From JBMNCQ01 sp049366715 (lineage in GTDB: Bacteria > Bacillota > Peptococcia > Peptococcales > BICA1-8): a stretch of DNA of 64,000 nt. The notes under the pieces were generated by a model. The model was not told the DNA's origin and ran no database searches. It saw only the letters and a list, made by a program, of their open reading frames with translations. The first letter of the stretch is position 1, and each line of letters begins with the position of its first letter. Location: positions 1 through 64,000 of the forward strand of contig JBMNCQ010000094.1 of NCBI GenBank assembly GCA_049366715.1, given 5' to 3'. Both the position numbers and the translations under genes were made by a program. Shown here piece by piece: positions 62,032 through 64,000 of the stretch.

Positions 62032-62085
62032 TTTTCATACCTCCCCTTTTCCGGTATATCTTATTCAAAGAAAGAAGCTGTAATG

Positions 62086-63294
62086 TCAGCGGTATTTTTC
62101 TACTATAGCGATAAATTCCTCTGAGGTCAGGAGTCCCCTTTTTTCCTCACCCTTGTATTTCACTTCATTGACTATCTCAGCCACCGCCTCATCAGCAACC
62201 TGAATATTTAATTTGTCAAGATAATACTCCACAGAAGCTTTACCGCTTTTCTTACCTAAGACAATATCACCAATCCGCCCGAAATATTGCGGGTCGGTGG
62301 CAAACATCGCTAAAGGTTCTTTCAGCACCAGATCCACGCCAATACCGGATTCCCTGGTATAGTTGCGCTTACCGGCCACAGGCTTGTTGGCGGCTAAAGG
62401 GACTCCTGAAATATTTTCTACCAGTTCACACAGTTCCATTATCTTATCTAATCTATAAGCATTGTCGGTCCCCAGGAGAATTTTTAAACTTACCATTAAT
62501 TCTTCGGCTGCCGCATTTCCCGTTCTTTCACCTAACCCATTAACGCAGGAATGAACAACTTCTGCTCCTGCAGCCACACCTGCCAGCTCTGTAGCTACGG
62601 CCATTCCGAAATCATTATGTGTATGAACCTCCACAGGCAGCCCGCCTGTTATTTTTTTCATCTTCCGTACCAAGAACTCAATAGTCTGGGGAAGGGCACA
62701 GCCCATTGTATCAACAACTCCAACGGAATGGGGAGCCGAGTTCTCCATGATACCGGCCATTAATTGGGTAATGTCTTCTTCCCTGGCCCGGGTAGTATCA
62801 TAAGGAAAATAAACTACGTAAAGACCCTGGCTTTTAGCATAGTTTATGCAGTCAATACTTTTTTCCAGAACATTTTCCCAAGTCCATTTAAACTGATATT
62901 TGAGCTTAGGATAACCAATGGGAACTTCAATCACAACGCCATGGGCCCCGCACTCCACAGCCATATCAATATCTTTTTGCATAGCCCGGGCAAATGTAAA
63001 TATCCTGGCTTGCAGATTTCTTTTGCAAATTGCTTTTATCGCCTCATAATCAGCTTTGGAAACAGCCGGCATCCCTGCCTCTATGCGCTCTATTCCAACC
63101 TCGTCAAGCTTTTCAGCAATCCTGATTTTATCCTCTACAGTAAAAACAACACCTGGTGTCTGTTCCCCGTCACGTAAAGTCGCATCATGTATCTCTATCT
63201 TATCAGCCTTTTTTATAAACTGCAGCACATCGGCATCTTCATTATAAAGACTAGCCCACCAGGCATTCTGTTTGTAGTAGTTACCTTGCTTCAC
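62086..63294 (-). CDS. DRE-TIM metallolyase (homocitrate/isopropylmalate synthase-like)
   Basis: 402 residues. TIM barrel with the DRE motif in IHDATLRDGEQTPGVVF, metal-binding HTHND in VEVHTHNDFGMA, and the GxGERxGN loop NGLGERTGNAAAEEL. It joins acetyl-CoA to a 2-oxoacid or performs a related aldol reaction. At 402 residues it lacks the LeuA C-terminal regulatory domain, nearer homocitrate or re-citrate synthases. The context (cyclase, ferredoxin, flavoprotein) suggests a catabolic or specialised role, not leucine synthesis. GTG start with GGAGG 8 nt before it. Confidence 0.87.
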   Translation of the reverse strand: MKQGNYYKQNAWWASLYNEDADVLQFIKKADKIEIHDATLRDGEQTPGVVFTVEDKIRIAEKLDEVGIERIEAGMPAVSKADYEAIKAICKRNLQARIFTFARAMQKDIDMAVECGAHGVVIEVPIGYPKLKYQFKWTWENVLEKSIDCINYAKSQGLYVVYFPYDTTRAREEDITQLMAGIMENSAPHSVGVVDTMGCALPQTIEFLVRKMKKITGGLPVEVHTHNDFGMAVATELAGVAAGAEVVHSCVNGLGERTGNAAAEELMVSLKILLGTDNAYRLDKIMELCELVENISGVPLAANKPVAGKRNYTRESGIGVDLVLKEPLAMFATDPQYFGRIGDIVLGKKSGKASVEYYLDKLNIQVADEAVAEIVNEVKYKGEEKRGLLTSEEFIAIVEKYR

Positions 63295-63488
63295 AATAAT
63301 TACCTCCTCTGTTAACCATATCAGACTGGATTATTTATTTTGACTTGGTTAATAGCGCCTTTAATGGCTTTGACATATTTCTGTTGCTTATCAGCTTCCC
63401 ACTGATCTCAAACTGCTTTATTCAGCAGCTCCATATTTTACAATAAATCGGTCTATTGCAAATCCCCGCAGTTTTCTTAATGAACAAA

Positions 63489-63689
63489 CTATAACATATA
63501 TACCGGGAACTTGATTTCAATTGCATTCTCAGGACAGTCAATACGACAGCTCCCGCAATGCCAGCATTCTGAAGGATATGCTATTACAGGTATTTTCTTC
63601 TCCTGGTCAAAAGCTATAATATCCCCCGGGCACCTATTAACACATAACTTACACCGGGTGCATAATTCATATTTGATTAAGGGTGGCAA
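63489..63689 (-). CDS. Two-cluster 4Fe-4S ferredoxin subunit
   Basis: 66 residues with two cluster motifs: CTRCKLCVNRCPGDII and CWHCGSCRIDCPENAIEI. It resembles the small iron-sulfur partner (AprB/ferredoxin type) of fumarate-reductase-like flavoproteins, and the flavoprotein gene lies 22 nt upstream. TTG start with AGGTGA 6 nt before it. It probably passes electrons from or to the flavoprotein. Confidence 0.88.
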   Translation of the reverse strand: MPPLIKYELCTRCKLCVNRCPGDIIAFDQEKKIPVIAYPSECWHCGSCRIDCPENAIEIKFPVYML

Positions 63690-63711
63690 CTTAATTCACC
63701 TGCCTAATAAA

Positions 63712-64000
63712 TTAATTTATATCCTTATAGGATAATTTTATTTCTCCCTTGCTATTATTTAGGAGAGTTATTTTATTCCAATTGGTATCACTATCAGGAA
63801 AATCCCCGCGGAAATGATTTAAACCGAATCTGCTTTCTTTCCTCTCTTTCGCTGCCGTTGCCATTAATTGAGCTGTTATCATTAAGTCGGAGGATTCAAA
63901 TGCTTTCATTATTTCATGATTCGTGCCGGTATGAATTTCATTTTCCAGGGAACTCCATTTATTAAGTTCCTTCATAGCCGTATCCAAACCTAGCTCTGTT
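63712..64000 (-). CDS. C-terminal part of a fumarate-reductase/AprA-type flavoprotein (cut by window edge)
   Basis: 96 codons in frame to the edge, so only the last ~95 residues are seen. They match the C-terminal domain of succinate dehydrogenase/fumarate reductase/AprA flavoproteins: a helix pair ending in MATAAKERKESRFGLNHFRG, then DFPDSDTNWNKITLL and GEIKL. The FAD domain lies outside the window. Adjacent ferredoxin supports an electron-transfer pair. An internal ATG at 63987 is not the start. Confidence 0.85.
   Translation of the reverse strand, partial: TELGLDTAMKELNKWSSLENEIHTGTNHEIMKAFESSDLMITAQLMATAAKERKESRFGLNHFRGDFPDSDTNWNKITLLNNSKGEIKLSYKDIN

Noticed and set aside
63712..63987. 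Complete 91-residue protein starting at 63987
   Set aside because: The frame stays open to the window edge and the sequence is the C-terminal domain of a larger flavoprotein.
1..64000. tRNA or rRNA genes
   Set aside because: No cloverleaf-like or rRNA-like sequence was noticed in the intergenic regions on either strand; this is by eye only, and a tRNAscan run would settle it.

Overview
The window looks like a chromosomal segment of an anaerobic, endospore-forming, low-to-mid GC Firmicute of the class Clostridia. A Peptococcaceae / Desulfitobacterium / Desulfotomaculum-like relative is my inference from gene content; no rRNA is present to fix it. The support is: sporulation and germination genes (sleB-ypeB, a GerA-type receptor, ytfIJ, cotJABC, two CotF-like proteins, an H-type small acid-soluble protein), strict-anaerobe enzymes (lysine 2,3-aminomutase, superoxide reductase, anaerobic GlpABC, a pyrophosphate-type phosphofructokinase), a T-box leader, strong GGAGG ribosome sites and frequent TTG/GTG starts.

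Layout. 0-9 kb: a 92-bp tandem array, a FemABX-type transferase, pyrG, kamA, a soluble chemoreceptor-like protein and argS, separated by intergenic DNA built of 7-bp tandem units and, at 8.8-9.1 kb, a miniature IS481-family element. 9-12.6 kb: sleB-ypeB and coat-associated genes. 12.8-19.9 kb: a histidine operon in the order hisZ-G-H-A-F-IE-D-B with a divergent HisB, read from a clear promoter. Back to back with it, a T-box leader drives an Lrp-type regulator and an aminotransferase (20-22.1 kb). 22.2-28 kb: an amino-acid permease remnant and glpK-glpA-glpB-glpC. 28.5-35.8 kb: a GntR regulator, a TRAP transporter, a zinc dehydrogenase, a class II aldolase and a PPi-type phosphofructokinase, which together look like an uptake and catabolic unit with operator-like palindromes. 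35.9-41 kb: trmB, a YczE-type membrane protein, a polysaccharide deacetylase, a LOG protein, sspH, a TSUP permease and superoxide reductase. 41-52.5 kb: a secreted protein, the germination receptor with its B gene inverted, ytfIJ, a two-component system, a ferritin-like protein, a secreted coiled-coil protein and cotJABC.

52.5-64 kb is accessory metabolism, all on the minus strand: a 2-hydroxyacid dehydrogenase; a CprK-like Crp/Fnr regulator next to a DASS anion transporter and an arylsulfotransferase-like beta-propeller; a LarA-family protein; an Nramp-fold transporter without the canonical metal motif; a cyclase-family hydrolase; a DRE-TIM synthase; and a ferredoxin plus the end of a fumarate-reductase-type flavoprotein that runs off the window. 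This is the part most likely to hold an undescribed pathway. The two best candidates are the regulator/DASS/arylsulfotransferase module and the LarA-homologue/Nramp-like/cyclase/synthase neighbourhood.

No tRNA or rRNA gene, CRISPR array, prophage or intact insertion sequence was seen. Functional calls rest on motif and family recognition by eye. No database search was run.
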